From: Deinococcus sp. JMULE3
GTDB taxonomy: Bacteria > Deinococcota > Deinococci > Deinococcales > Deinococcaceae
DNA: 64,000 nucleotides
NCBI RefSeq assembly: GCF_013337115.1
Contig: NZ_SGWE01000004.1
Span: 248,001 to 312,000 of the forward strand
Direction: 5' to 3'
Of this stretch, positions 10,287-19,991 are shown one piece after another. The position numbers and the translations under genes are program-made. The notes beneath the pieces were generated by a model. It searched no databases. It was given only the letters and a program-made list of their open reading frames with translations, and was not told the DNA's origin. Position 1 is the stretch's first letter. Each line of letters opens with the position of its first letter.

Positions 10287-10783
10287 CACTTCACACCCTT
10301 CGCCGCGCGATCCTTCTCGATGGCGGCCGCCACGTGATCCGCGTGACCGTCCACCTTCACCGCCAGCCACGACTTCACCAACCGACCATCCGGGCCGATC
10401 AGGAACGTCTGCCGCTTGATGCCCTCCGTCACCTTCCCGTACATGTTCTTCGTCCCGTACGACCCGATGGAGCGCAGGAACGCCGCGCCCGGATCACTCA
10501 GCAGCGGGAACGGCAGGCTGAACTTCTCCGCGAACCGCGCGTGACTGTCCGCGTCATCCGCACTCACACCCAGAATCGCCGCGCCATGCTCACGCAGCAG
10601 CGCGTTGTCCCGGAAATCACACGCCTCCCGCGTGCACCCCGGCGTGTCGTCCTTCGGGTACACGTACAGCACCACGTACCGCCCCGCGAAATCCGCCAGC
10701 GAATGCGCCTGCCCCGCCGCGTCCAACAACGTGAACGCCGGGAACGCCTCCCCCACCACCGGAACCTGCACCGAATCACTCAT
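10286..10783 (-). CDS. bcp: Thiol peroxidase of the BCP/PrxQ family
   Basis: A 165-residue peroxiredoxin. The motif YPKDDTPGCTREACDFRD (residues 42-59) carries the peroxidatic Cys50 and a second Cys55 five residues later, the atypical two-cysteine arrangement of E. coli BCP. It reduces hydrogen peroxide and organic peroxides using thioredoxin. A TAGGCT box (10795-10790 on the minus strand) lies 6 nt before the ATG, so the operon is probably transcribed as leaderless mRNA. Coupling to rpiA, which supplies pentose-phosphate flux, may be no more than co-transcription. Confidence 0.95.
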   Translation of the reverse strand: MSDSVQVPVVGEAFPAFTLLDAAGQAHSLADFAGRYVVLYVYPKDDTPGCTREACDFRDNALLREHGAAILGVSADDADSHARFAEKFSLPFPLLSDPGAAFLRSIGSYGTKNMYGKVTEGIKRQTFLIGPDGRLVKSWLAVKVDGHADHVAAAIEKDRAAKGVK

Positions 10784-10918
10784 GCGCCCAGCCTAGCGCG
10801 CCCCAGCAGGAGCCTGTCCAGCCCGCACGGGTGTCACGGGGCTGGCGACACAAAGACCCAGCGAAAGAGCTGCCGCGCTCCGCAGGTCTGGCGGGCGCGG
10901 CGGGTCAGGGAAACGGGG

Positions 10919-11479
10919 TCAGGTGTACGGGTCTTCCAGGTAGCGTTTCAGGACGTGTACGGGTGGGTAGGTGCCCGCCTGGAGTTGCGCTTCGACGTGG
11001 CGGGCGTGTGTCCAGGTGGCGTCGGCCTGGGCGGGCGTGATGAGGCCCTGGGTGACGGCTTCGTCGAGCTCGTCCCCGTCGATGATCGCGGTGGCGGCGA
11101 CCGTCCAGGGGTCGTGTTCGGCGGGGTGGCCGATCACGTCGAGGTACAGGTCGTCGTGCCAGGGGTGCCCGCTGTCGTGCCAGCCTTCGCCGCCGTGCAG
11201 GTCGATGTAGTACTGCACGGGTCGCCCGGTAGGGTCGAGTTGCATGGTCAGGGAGCTGCCGGGCGTGCCGTCCCCGGTGGTGGGGTGGGCGCGCACCCAG
11301 CGGTACCCGCTGTCCAGGACGCGGCGCAGGCCGTCCCGGCCGGGGATGGGCACGTCGAGGGGCCGGATGACGTCGTGCGCGACGAAGTCCACGATGATGT
11401 GTCCGGGGACGTGCAGGACGGTCTGGGTGTGCCGGGTGACGCGCGCCCAGCCGCTCAGGTCGAAGACTTTCCGTTTCAT
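10919..11479 (-). CDS. DUF402 domain protein
   Basis: A 186-residue protein with the DUF402 core: DGLRRVLDSGYRWVRAHPTT, then SSLTMQLDPTGRPVQYYIDLHGGEGWHDSG and the acidic DDLYLDVIGHP segment. Members of this family include nucleoside phosphatases such as Ntdp and the FAU-1 RNA-binding protein; the function here is not determined. The ATG at 11479 is preceded by a strong GGAGGGG Shine-Dalgarno. A 160-bp region holding a family B repeat separates it from purN upstream. Confidence 0.8.
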   Translation of the reverse strand: MKRKVFDLSGWARVTRHTQTVLHVPGHIIVDFVAHDVIRPLDVPIPGRDGLRRVLDSGYRWVRAHPTTGDGTPGSSLTMQLDPTGRPVQYYIDLHGGEGWHDSGHPWHDDLYLDVIGHPAEHDPWTVAATAIIDGDELDEAVTQGLITPAQADATWTHARHVEAQLQAGTYPPVHVLKRYLEDPYT

Positions 11480-11499
11480 GCCCCTCCGTATCAGCTTCC

Positions 11500-11626
11500 T
11501 GAAATGGTTCTGCCTGCAGTTCAGCTTGAGCGTCTTCCGTGGTCCCCTCTCCCCTTGTGGGAGAGGGAAGGACTCGCAGAGCTGCGCAGCAGAGGCGCGG
11601 AGCGCCGGAAGGGTGAGGGGGCGAGG
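11500..11626. repeat. Family B intergenic repeat, copy 1
   Basis: An imperfect repeat shared with 21527-21668. Common blocks are a CTTGANCGNCTTCC box, a CCCCTCNCC arm, GGGACTCGCAGAGC, the near-palindrome GAGCTGCGCAGC and a closing CGGAAGGGTGAGGGGGC that can pair with the left arm. It contains no ORF. Confidence 0.75.
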
Positions 11627-11642
11627 TGAAGCCTCCCCCGTC

Positions 11643-12211
11643 CTACGCGAGGCTGCGGACGGCGCGCAGCATGAGGTCGCCTTCGGTGGCCTGCACGCGG
11701 GCCTTGAGGCTGTGGAGGTCGTCGCCGGGGTGGACGGGCACGCGGGCCTGCGCGAGGATGGGCCCCTCGTCGATGCCGGCGGTGACGAGGTGGACGGTGG
11801 CGCCGCTCTCGGGGTCGCCGCTGGCGAGGACGCTCTCGTGGACACGGTCGCCGTACATGCCGCGTCCGCCGTGGCGGGGCAGGAGGCTGGGGTGGATGTT
11901 CACGAGGCGGCCCGCGAAGTGCGCCAGGACGCGGGGGCCGATCTCGCGCATGTACCCGCTGAGGACGAGGGTGTCCGCGCCCGCGCGGACGAGGACGTCG
12001 AGGATGGCGGCGTCGAGGTCGTCCGGGTCGGGGTATCTGGCGCTGCTGAGGTGCGCGACTGCCAGGCCCGCGTCGCGTGCCCAGGCGAGGGCCGGGGAGC
12101 GGCTGTTGTTGCTGACCAGGGCGACCGGGGTGGCGTTCAGGTCGCCTGCGCGGCAGGCCTCGACGAGGTGCCGCGCGGCGCTGCCGCCGTGCGAGGCGAG
12201 GAAGCCGAGGT

Positions 12212-12215
<4 letters not shown>
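11643..12215 (-). CDS. purN: Phosphoribosylglycinamide formyltransferase (PurN-type)
   Basis: A 190-residue folate-dependent transformylase of purine synthesis (GAR to FGAR). It has [15 protein letters not shown] at the N-terminus, [20 protein letters not shown] near residue 83, the catalytic [12 protein letters not shown] (Asn and His) near 107, and [13 protein letters not shown] with the catalytic Asp near 146. In the third segment [14 protein letters not shown] the usual HxVxxxxDxG is kept. It is somewhat divergent from E. coli PurN, so a related formyltransferase role is possible. Its ATG overlaps the stop of the upstream dipeptidase gene (ATGA at 12212-12215). Confidence 0.85.
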
Positions 12216-13582
<1,367 letters not shown>

Positions 13583-13737
13583 GGGGGGATGATACGGGCT
13601 GACAGGCGCGGGGCGTCCGGGATGGACGGCTGGGGTGCCTGTGTCCTGCCGCGCCTTCCCCACATCCGCCTGCCCACCTCCCACTGCCCACTCCCCACAA
13701 CCCACTTCCCATTCCGGTGCAGAAACACTGCTTCCCG

Positions 13738-13747
13738 TATACTCAAG
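13738..13747 (+). promoter_or_regulatory. Predicted hspR promoter -10 with overlapping HAIR half-site
   Basis: TATACT at 13738-13743 is a good -10 box 11 nt before the hspR ATG. The sequence ACTCAAG (13741-13747) overlaps it and equals one arm of the HAIR operator (CTTGAGT-N7-ACTCAAG) recognised by HspR. The other arm is not recognisable, so only a half-site is claimed. This geometry fits autorepression. Confidence 0.4.
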
Positions 13748-13754
13748 GGAAGGT

Positions 13755-14471
13755 ATGCCCAGCGACGCGAAAAACCGGCCCGTGTATGTGATTTCCGTGG
13801 CGGCGGAACTGGTGGACATGCATCCCCAGACGCTGCGCCTGTATGAACGCAAGGGCCTGATCCGTCCGGGGCGCAGCAGCGGCAAGACGCGCCTGTACAG
13901 TGAACGTGACATCGAGCACCTCCGCGAGATCCGCCGCCTGACGCAGGAACTCGGCGTGAACCTCGCGGGCGTCGAGGAGGTCATGCGGCTGCAGCACGAG
14001 CTGGACGACATGCAGGGTGAGTTCGAGGCGGAGATCGAACGCATCGAGTCCGAGTTGCGGGAGCAGGCGCAGCGGCCCGAGGCGCTGCCGGGCGTGGACG
14101 GCCGTATCGATCCGCGTGACCGGCCGGTGTACGTGATCAGCATCGCGGCGGAACTGGTGGACATGCACCCGCAGACGCTGCGCCTGTACGAACGCAAGCA
14201 GCTGATCCGTCCGGGCCGCAGCAGCGGCAAGACGCGGCTGTACAGCGAGCGTGACATCGAGCACCTGCGCGAGATCCGCCGCCTGACGCAGGAACTCGGC
14301 GTGAACCTCGCCGGGGTCGAGGAGATCATGCGGCTGCGCCATCAACTGGATTCCACGCGCGCCGGTCTGGAAAGCAACGTGCGGCGCATTCAGGAGGACA
14401 TCACGGAGCGCATGACGAAGTGGCGCACCCTCCCGCAGGGCGAGCAGGAGGCCGGTGCGGACGGGGACTGA
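13755..14471 (+). CDS. hspR: HspR-type MerR regulator with two tandem DNA-binding domains
   Basis: A 238-residue protein made of two nearly identical MerR/HspR winged-helix units, residues 8-84 and 123-199, joined by a 38-residue helical, glutamate-rich linker. The units are identical at 72 of 77 positions, while their DNA differs at many synonymous sites, so the match is kept by selection. Each unit contains [19 protein letters not shown] and the [14 protein letters not shown] segment of HspR, the heat-shock repressor of dnaK, clpB and related genes. Ordinary HspR has one unit and works as a dimer; here one chain could span both arms of an operator. Start ATG has AAGGGAAGG upstream. A HAIR half-site overlaps its -10 box. 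Confidence is high for the domain, moderate for the HspR role. Confidence 0.87.
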   Translation: MPSDAKNRPVYVISVAAELVDMHPQTLRLYERKGLIRPGRSSGKTRLYSERDIEHLREIRRLTQELGVNLAGVEEVMRLQHELDDMQGEFEAEIERIESELREQAQRPEALPGVDGRIDPRDRPVYVISIAAELVDMHPQTLRLYERKQLIRPGRSSGKTRLYSERDIEHLREIRRLTQELGVNLAGVEEIMRLRHQLDSTRAGLESNVRRIQEDITERMTKWRTLPQGEQEAGADGD

Positions 14472-14473
14472 GG

Positions 14474-14592
14474 TGGGTTCCGTCTGTTCCGCCCGCAGAT
14501 CGGAACACCACCGATCCGTCAACTCCACGCCCGGAACCCGCTTCTCGCCTGCTCGGGTTGAACGTTTCTGCAAACCGTTCAACCGGAATCTG
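14474..14592 (-). repeat. Family A palindromic repeat, copy A1 (minus orientation)
   Basis: Read on the minus strand it has the family A order: GATTCCGGTTGAACG and its pairing arm CGTTCAACC (9-bp perfect stem), then CCCGAGCAGGCGAG, CGGGTTCCGGGCGTGGAGTTG, a core hairpin GATCGG-N7-CCGATC, and the end GGAACAGACGGAACCC. It begins 3 bp after the hspR stop and could act in its 3' end. Confidence 0.85.
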
Positions 14593-14645
14593 CAGGAGGT
14601 GAGGTGCGCTGGTCATCCCCCCAGACGTGAGGGCGTCCGGCACCG

Positions 14646-14651
14646 TATCCT
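14646..14651 (+). promoter_or_regulatory. Predicted leaderless -10 box for the phosphatase leader ORF
   Basis: TATCCT, 7 nt before a GTG codon at 14659. The same hexamer at the same distance precedes the c-di-AMP receptor gene (24838) and, at 6 nt, the FAH-family gene (61140). Confidence 0.4.
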
Positions 14652-14658
14652 GCGCGGC

Positions 14659-14706
14659 GTGTCACGTGCCTCCTGCCCTTCCGCTGTCCGCCCGGTGACC
14701 TCATGA
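14659..14706 (+). CDS. Possible 15-codon leader peptide coupled to the phosphatase gene
   Basis: GTG at 14659 opens a frame of 15 codons ([15 protein letters not shown]) whose TGA overlaps the ATG of the phosphatase gene as ATGA (14703-14706). It lies at leaderless distance from a TATCCT box, and the phosphatase start itself has no good Shine-Dalgarno. Ribosomes would reach the phosphatase by re-initiation. The peptide has no recognisable function. Confidence 0.35.
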   Translation: MSRASCPSAVRPVTS

Positions 14707-15542
14707 GGCCCCTGTGGGTCGTGGGGGACGTTCACGGCGCGTACGACAAGCTGCGGGCCATGCTGCTGCGCGCGGGCCTGATCGATTTCGACGGGTCGTG
14801 GACGGCCGGGGACACGCACCTGGTGTTCCTGGGCGATTACCTGGACCGTGGGCCGAACGGGCTGGAGGTCATCCGGTTGATCCGCAGCCTGGAGGTGCAG
14901 GCGCCGGAGGTCGGCGGGCAGGTGACGGCACTGCTGGGCAATCACGAGGTGATGTTCCTGGCGTCGCTGGTGTTCCGGCACGCGGACCCGCACGACCGGA
15001 TGGGCTTCCGGGAGTACTGGCTGGAGAACGGCGGGCAGCCGCGTGACGCGGACCTGCTCGAACCGAGCGATCTGGCGTGGCTCTCCAGTCGTCCGGCGAT
15101 GGCGGCGTCGCACGGGTGGCTGCTGGTGCACGCGGACAGCATGATGTACCTGCGGCTGGGTGACAGCGTGGAGGGCGTGAATGCCGAGGTCGCGCGGATT
15201 CTGGGCAATCCCGATCCGGACGAGTGGGGGCTGTTCCTGAACTGGTTCACGGAACGCATGGCGTTCTCGCTGGGCGAGGGTGAGGCGAAGGCCCGCCGGA
15301 CCCTGTCGGTGTTCGGCGGGGAGCGGATCGTGCACGGGCACACGCCGGTGTACGTGCTGCTGGACGAGGCGCTGCACGGGCCGACGCTGGGGGCGGGCGC
15401 GCCGATTCCGTACGCGAACCGGGTGTGCGTGGCGATGGACAGCGGCATGGCGTACCGCGAGGACGCGGGCTTCATCGCGCGCCTGAACCAGCACGGCATC
15501 GCGGAGGTCGTGTCGTTCCCCAGCGGCGGAGCCATGTACTGA
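14703..15542 (+). CDS. PPP-family serine/threonine protein phosphatase-like metallophosphatase
   Basis: A 279-residue enzyme with the PPP metal-site motifs: GDVHG at residues 8-12, GDYLDRG near 43, GNHE near 79 and the downstream histidine in HGHTPV near 203. The layout matches bacterial PPP phosphatases (PrpA/ApaH-like). It may dephosphorylate proteins or hydrolyse dinucleoside polyphosphates; the absence of ApaH-specific segments makes the first more likely. The start overlaps a 15-codon leader ORF. Family A repeat copies flank the gene on both sides, in opposite orientations (14474-14592 and 15542-15697). Confidence 0.83.
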   Translation: MRPLWVVGDVHGAYDKLRAMLLRAGLIDFDGSWTAGDTHLVFLGDYLDRGPNGLEVIRLIRSLEVQAPEVGGQVTALLGNHEVMFLASLVFRHADPHDRMGFREYWLENGGQPRDADLLEPSDLAWLSSRPAMAASHGWLLVHADSMMYLRLGDSVEGVNAEVARILGNPDPDEWGLFLNWFTERMAFSLGEGEAKARRTLSVFGGERIVHGHTPVYVLLDEALHGPTLGAGAPIPYANRVCVAMDSGMAYREDAGFIARLNQHGIAEVVSFPSGGAMY

Positions 15543-15697
15543 CACGGACTCCGGTTGAAAGGTTTGCAAAAACTTTCAACCCGAGCGGACCCGCAGAGCT
15601 GCGCAGCAGAGCGAGCAGGAGAAACACGGGTTCCGGGCGTGGAGTTGGCAACCCGCTGCGGTTCCGGGTTGTCAACGAAACAGACGGAATCCGTATG
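15542..15697 (+). repeat. Family A palindromic repeat, copy A2 (with an inserted family B segment)
   Basis: Starts at the phosphatase stop. Ends are ACGGACTCCG and CGGAATCCGTAT (inverted). It contains the 9-bp hairpin GGTTGAAAG/CTTTCAACC, the block CGGGTTCCGGGCGTGGAGTTG and the core stem CAACCCG/CGGGTTG. Relative to copy A3 it carries about 22 extra bases (ACCCGCAGAGCTGCGCAGCA) that match the centre of family B. Confidence 0.88.
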
Positions 15698-15917
15698 AGC
15701 CAGTGTCCGTGACGTTCCGACGCGCGTGGTGGGCGGTGTGCGGCGGGTGGGGGCCGAGGAGGTCGTGAGCCGCGCGGCCCGCCGGGGGGCTGGTTTCGCC
15801 TGTTTGGGTGGGGGGCGGTGTGTCCGGGTCGGGGTCGGGTAGGCTGTCGGGACGCCGGTTAAAGGTTCCGTGAAGGGACCGGCTGGGCAGGTGCCCGCCC
15901 CGGTGAAAGGATGGACT
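15698..15917. other. Leader region of the nucleoside ABC operon
   Basis: GC-rich, mostly G/T-biased DNA without an ORF of its own. A TAGGCT box at 15840-15845 is a possible -10 for the downstream operon. No riboswitch core was recognised. Confidence 0.3.
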
Positions 15918-17492
15918 GTGGACCGAACCCATGAATCTGCCGGGCCGCCCGCGTTGCGGCTGAGCGGCATCACGAAACGTTTTCCGGGGGTCGTGGCGAA
16001 CGACGCGGTGGACCTGACCGTCCACGCGGGCGAGGTGCTGGCCCTGCTGGGCGAGAACGGCGCGGGGAAAAGCACCCTGATCTCGATCCTGTACGGCCTG
16101 TACCAGCCGGACGAGGGCGCGGTGGAACTGGACGGCCGGGCGGTGCGGATCGGCAGTCCGGCGCAGGCGCTGCGGCTCGGGATCGGGCTGGTGCCGCAGC
16201 ATCCGCTGCTGGTGTCGCGGCATTCGGTGGCCGAGAATCTGGCGCTGGGCGGCGCGGGTGGGTTGTTCCCGGCGCGGCGCGTGGCGGGCCGGGTGCGGGA
16301 CCTCTCGGCGCGATACGGGCTGGAGGTGGACCCGGAGGCGCGCGTGTCGGACCTGTCGCCGGGCGAGAAGCAGCGCGTGGAGATCGTGCGGGCGCTGCTG
16401 GGCGGCGCGCGGGTCCTGATTCTGGACGAGCCGACGAGCGTGCTGACCCCGCAGGAGGCCGACGGGCTGTTCCGCGTGATGCGCGAGCTGAAGGCGGACG
16501 GGCGCAGCCTGATCTTCATCTCTCACAAGCTCGACGAGGTGCTGGCGGTGGCGGACCGCGTGACGGTGCTGCGCCGGGGCAAGGTCGTGGGCGGCGTGCC
16601 CACGCTGGGCGCGACCCGTGAGAGCCTCGCGGAGCTGATGGTGGGCCGCAGCGTGGACTTTACCCGCAAGCGCGCGGACGGCCCCGGCCCGGAGGCGGGC
16701 GCCCTGCTGAGCGTAAGTGACCTGAGCGCACACGGGTCGCGCGGCCTGCCAGCCCTGCGCGGCGTGAGCTTCGAACTGCGCCGCGGCGAGGTGCTCGGCG
16801 TGGCCGGGATTGCCGGGAACGGGCAGAGCGAACTGGTCGAGGTCCTGGCCGGGCTGCACGAGGCGACGGGCACGGTCACGCTGGACGGGCAGCCGCTGAG
16901 CGGGGACGCCGCCGGGCGCTTCCGTTCGGGCGTGGCGCACATCCCGGAGGACCGCATTCACAGCGGCACGGTGCCGACGATGACGGTCGCGGAGAACCTC
17001 GCGCTGCGGGACTTCGCGCGGGCGCCGCTGGCGCGCGGGCTGGCGCGGGACCTGGGCGCCACCGATGACCGCGCGCGGCGCGAGGTCGAGGCGTACGCGG
17101 TCGCCACGCCGGGCATTCACACGCCCACGCGGCTGCTGTCGGGCGGGAACATCCAGAAGCTGATCCTGGCGCGCGAACTGGCCGGGCAGCCGAAACTGAT
17201 CCTGGCGGTGCACCCCACGTACGGGCTGGATATCGGCGCGACCGATCAGGTGCACCGGGTGCTGCTGGACCGCACGGCGCAGGGGGCGGGCGTGCTGCTG
17301 GTCAGCGAGGATCTGGATGAACTGCTGAGCCTGTCGGACCGCGTGGCGGTCATGGTGGGCGGCTCGCTGCTGGGGCCGTTCCCTGTGTCCGGGGTCACGC
17401 GCGAGTCGCTGGGTCTGCTGATGGGCGGCGCGCACCCGCACAGCATTCCCGGCGCGGATCAGGGACCGACTCAGAATGGGGTGATGGCGTGA
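15918..17492 (+). CDS. Nucleoside-type ABC importer, ATP-binding protein (two fused ATPase domains)
   Basis: A 524-residue ATPase with two ABC domains, of the Carb/nucleoside class (NupO/YufO/RnsB-like). Domain 1 has Walker A GENGAGKST near residue 45, signature LSPGEKQRVEI near 150 and Walker B VLILDEPTSVL. Domain 2 (after about residue 260) has the degenerate Walker A GIAGNGQSE and signature LSGGNIQKLILAREL, typical of this class. The GTG at 15918 is preferred because GAAAGGA lies six bases upstream; another in-frame GTG at 15870 is possible. It overlaps the permease start by four bases (GTGA). The substrate is probably a nucleoside; no BMP-type binding protein gene is in this operon. Confidence 0.88.
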   Translation: MDRTHESAGPPALRLSGITKRFPGVVANDAVDLTVHAGEVLALLGENGAGKSTLISILYGLYQPDEGAVELDGRAVRIGSPAQALRLGIGLVPQHPLLVSRHSVAENLALGGAGGLFPARRVAGRVRDLSARYGLEVDPEARVSDLSPGEKQRVEIVRALLGGARVLILDEPTSVLTPQEADGLFRVMRELKADGRSLIFISHKLDEVLAVADRVTVLRRGKVVGGVPTLGATRESLAELMVGRSVDFTRKRADGPGPEAGALLSVSDLSAHGSRGLPALRGVSFELRRGEVLGVAGIAGNGQSELVEVLAGLHEATGTVTLDGQPLSGDAAGRFRSGVAHIPEDRIHSGTVPTMTVAENLALRDFARAPLARGLARDLGATDDRARREVEAYAVATPGIHTPTRLLSGGNIQKLILARELAGQPKLILAVHPTYGLDIGATDQVHRVLLDRTAQGAGVLLVSEDLDELLSLSDRVAVMVGGSLLGPFPVSGVTRESLGLLMGGAHPHSIPGADQGPTQNGVMA

Positions 17493-18544
17493 GGTTCGTG
17501 GCGATGACGGCCCCCTCGGCGGCGCGCACGGCGCTCGTCACGGTGGCGTCGGTGGTGGCAGCGCTGCTGATCTGCGCGCTGATCTTCGTGTTCGCCGGGC
17601 AGTCCCCGGCGGCGGTGTACGGCACGATGCTGCGCGGCACGCTGGGCGACCCGACCGGTCTGGCCGAGGTGGGGCGGCGCACCATTCCGCTGCTCCTGAT
17701 CGGGGCGGGGCTGGCGCTGGCGTTCCGCGCGCAGTTCTTCAACATCGGCGCGGAGGGCCAGCTGCTGCTCGGCGCAGTGTTCGCGGCGGGCACGGCGCTG
17801 TTCCTGCCCGTTCCGGGCGCGCTGCTGATCCCGGCGGTGTTCGTGGCGGGCTTCGTCGGCGGGGGCCTGTGGGCGCTCGTGGCGGCGGCGCTGCGACGCG
17901 TGAACGTCAATGAGATCCTCTCCACCCTGATGCTGAATTACATCGCGGTGGCGCTGGTCACGTACCTGATCGCCGGGCCGTGGAAGGGCAAGGACGTGCG
18001 CGGGTACATCTACACCGATAATTTCCCGCAGGGAGCGTGGCTGCCCACGGTCAGCGGCACGCAGGTGCACTGGCCGACGCTGCTGCTGGGCGTGGCGCTG
18101 GCGCTGGGCCTGCAGTGGCTCCTGACCCGCTCGACCTTCGGGTACGCGCTGCGCGTCGTCGGCGAGAACCCCGGCGCGGCGCACTACGCGGGCCTCAGCT
18201 CCGCGCGGGTCGCCACGCTGGTCGCCCTCCTCACCGGGGGGCTGGCCGGACTGGCGGGCGCGGGCGAGGTGGCGGGCATCCACCACCGCCTCCTGGAAGC
18301 CAGTCAGATCAGCCTGGGGTACGGCTTCACGGCCGTGATCGTCGCGTGGCTGGCGCGTGGGAACCCGGCGCTGTGCCTGATCACCGCGCCGCTGATGGGC
18401 GTGATCCTGGCGGGCGGGGACCTGCTGAAGATCGACCTGAACCTCCCGTTCCGCGTGGTGGACATCTTCAGCGGCGTGATCCTGCTGTGCCTGATCGCCT
18501 CCGAGGTGTTCGTCCGCCACCGCGTCCAGTGGGGCCGCGCGTGA
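17489..18544 (+). CDS. Nucleoside-type ABC importer, permease 1
   Basis: A 351-residue BPD_transp_2 membrane protein (YufP-like) with eight or more hydrophobic helices. Diagnostic stretches are LAFRAQFFNIGAEGQLLLG near residue 75, VNVNEILSTLMLNYIAV near 135, FGYALRVVGENPGAAHYAG near 215 and LAGLAGAGEVAGIHHRL near 250. It starts with a GTG overlapping the ATPase stop (GTGA). With permease 2 it forms the membrane channel of the importer. Confidence 0.9.
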   Translation: MRFVAMTAPSAARTALVTVASVVAALLICALIFVFAGQSPAAVYGTMLRGTLGDPTGLAEVGRRTIPLLLIGAGLALAFRAQFFNIGAEGQLLLGAVFAAGTALFLPVPGALLIPAVFVAGFVGGGLWALVAAALRRVNVNEILSTLMLNYIAVALVTYLIAGPWKGKDVRGYIYTDNFPQGAWLPTVSGTQVHWPTLLLGVALALGLQWLLTRSTFGYALRVVGENPGAAHYAGLSSARVATLVALLTGGLAGLAGAGEVAGIHHRLLEASQISLGYGFTAVIVAWLARGNPALCLITAPLMGVILAGGDLLKIDLNLPFRVVDIFSGVILLCLIASEVFVRHRVQWGRA

Positions 18545-18574
18545 GCCGTCCCCTCTCCCCCACCGAGGTCCTAC

Positions 18575-19468
18575 ATGGATAGCATTGTCATCGAGGCGCT
18601 CGTGCGCGCCCTGGCGGTCGGAACGCCGCTGCTGCTCGCGTGCCTGGGCGCGATCCTGAACGAACGCGCCGGGGTCGTGAACCTGGGCGTGGAGGGCCTG
18701 ATGGCCGTCGGGGCACTCGCCGCGTTCGCGGTGGCCTCGAAGAGTCCGGACGCGAACCTGTGGGCAGCAGTCGGTGCGGCCATGCTGGCAGGCGCGGCCC
18801 TCTCACTGCTGCACGCCTTCGCGACCGTCACGCTGCGCGCCAACCAGTTCGTCAGCGGCCTCGCCCTGGCATTGATCGGCACGGGCGCGGCGGGCCTGCT
18901 CGGCAAGAAGTTCGAGGGACTGCCCCTCTTCAACAAGGTGCCCGACTGGACGCTGGGCAGCTTCACGATCAGTCCGTTCACGGTCGCCGCGCTGCTCCTG
19001 GCGGGCCTGCTGGCCTTCTGGCTGAACGCCACCAGGGGCGGCCTGACCCTGCGCTCGGTCGGGGAGAACCCGGCGGCGGCGGACGTGCTGGGCGTGAACG
19101 TCGGCCTGACCCGCGTGCTGGCCGTGCTGGGCGGCGGCGCGCTGGCCGGACTGGCGGGCGCGTTCCTGGCCCTGTCCTACCGCTCGTCGTGGGCGGACAA
19201 CATGACGAACGGCCTGGGCTGGATCGCCGTGGCACTCGTGATCTTCGTCGGCTGGCGGCCCCTGCGCGCCATCGCCGGGGCGCTGTTCTTCGGGTTCCTG
19301 TACTACCTGCAGTTCCGCCTGCAGGGCAACAGCAACGTCCCCACCGAGGTGTTCAGCGCCATGCCGTTCATCCTCGTGCTCGTCGTGCTGGCCCTGGCCG
19401 GCGTGCGCGGGCAGGCCGGGGACGCCCCCGCCGCACTGGGCCGCGCATACGTGCGCGGCGAACGGTGA
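18575..19468 (+). CDS. Nucleoside-type ABC importer, permease 2
   Basis: A 297-residue BPD_transp_2 membrane protein (YufQ-like). It shows the family segments LACLGAILNERAGVVNLGVEG near residue 22, LRANQFVSGLALALIGTGAAG near 88, LRSVGENPAAADVLGVNV near 158 and LAGLAGAFLALSYRSSW near 190. The ATG has CCGAGG upstream and lies 30 bp after permease 1. It completes the ATPase-permease-permease set; the operon ends here, facing a convergent minus-strand gene. Confidence 0.9.
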   Translation: MDSIVIEALVRALAVGTPLLLACLGAILNERAGVVNLGVEGLMAVGALAAFAVASKSPDANLWAAVGAAMLAGAALSLLHAFATVTLRANQFVSGLALALIGTGAAGLLGKKFEGLPLFNKVPDWTLGSFTISPFTVAALLLAGLLAFWLNATRGGLTLRSVGENPAAADVLGVNVGLTRVLAVLGGGALAGLAGAFLALSYRSSWADNMTNGLGWIAVALVIFVGWRPLRAIAGALFFGFLYYLQFRLQGNSNVPTEVFSAMPFILVLVVLALAGVRGQAGDAPAALGRAYVRGER

Positions 19469-19473
19469 CCGGG

Positions 19474-19512
19474 AGAGTGGGTTGTAGGACGTAGGAAGTG
19501 GGTTGTGGGAGA
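19474..19512. repeat. GTGGGTTGT-type simple repeat
   Basis: Purine-rich run containing GTGGGTTGTAGG and GTGGGTTGTGGG. Similar runs, on the other strand, occur at 13672-13714 and 35079-35101. Confidence 0.5.
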
Positions 19513-19555
19513 GGTCCGGCGCCTGAGCGTGCAGGGCAGGGTCATGGGGGCGGGG

Positions 19556-19933
19556 TCATCGCGGCGGGGTGACCGGCATCACCACAGGGACGGTCGCTCC
19601 GGGCTTCAGGGTCACGCGGCGGGCCTGTTCCTGCACGGTGCAGAGGCCGTCGCGGCGATCGCACAGGAACAGGCGGGCGTGGACGGTCACCAGGCCTCGC
19701 ACCCCGGCAGGCAGGCGCACCGAGAGGGGCCGCGCGGCCCGGAACGTGTCCGGACTGGCGGGATCGGGCACGCCGGACAGCGGGAACGCCCACCGCTTCT
19801 GTCCCGCCTGCACGGTGATCCGCGACTCACCGCGCGCATTCAGGCCCACGTCCGGCGGCAGGCGCACACTGACCGTCAGCGCCGGGACGGGCGACGCACT
19901 CAGGACGACGGCGAGCAGCCGGGCGGGAATCAT
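19556..19933 (-). CDS. Exported protein resembling the C-terminal beta domain of NHLRC2/DsbD-type proteins
   Basis: A 125-residue protein with an N-terminal signal-like segment (MIPARLLAVVLSASPVPA) and a beta-rich body. Two cysteines in FLCDRRDGLCTVQEQARRVTL near residue 90 recall the cysteine-bearing strand of the DsbD alpha-like domain found at the C-terminus of NHLRC2-type thioredoxin proteins. The gene follows a thioredoxin-like gene (19992-20525) with a 58-bp gap on the same strand, so the two may be a split version of that architecture. The family call is tentative. Confidence 0.6.
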   Translation of the reverse strand: MIPARLLAVVLSASPVPALTVSVRLPPDVGLNARGESRITVQAGQKRWAFPLSGVPDPASPDTFRAARPLSVRLPAGVRGLVTVHARLFLCDRRDGLCTVQEQARRVTLKPGATVPVVMPVTPPR

Positions 19934-19991
19934 GCGGTTCTCTGAACGCGCCCAGCGTCACCCGACCCTGCCGATGACTCCTGAAAGCCGC

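Noticed and set aside
13583..14329. N-terminal extension of the M20 dipeptidase through the hspR gene
   Set aside because: The extension is antisense to the duplicated HspR gene, and a TATCAT box 6 nt before the ATG at 13582 marks the real start.
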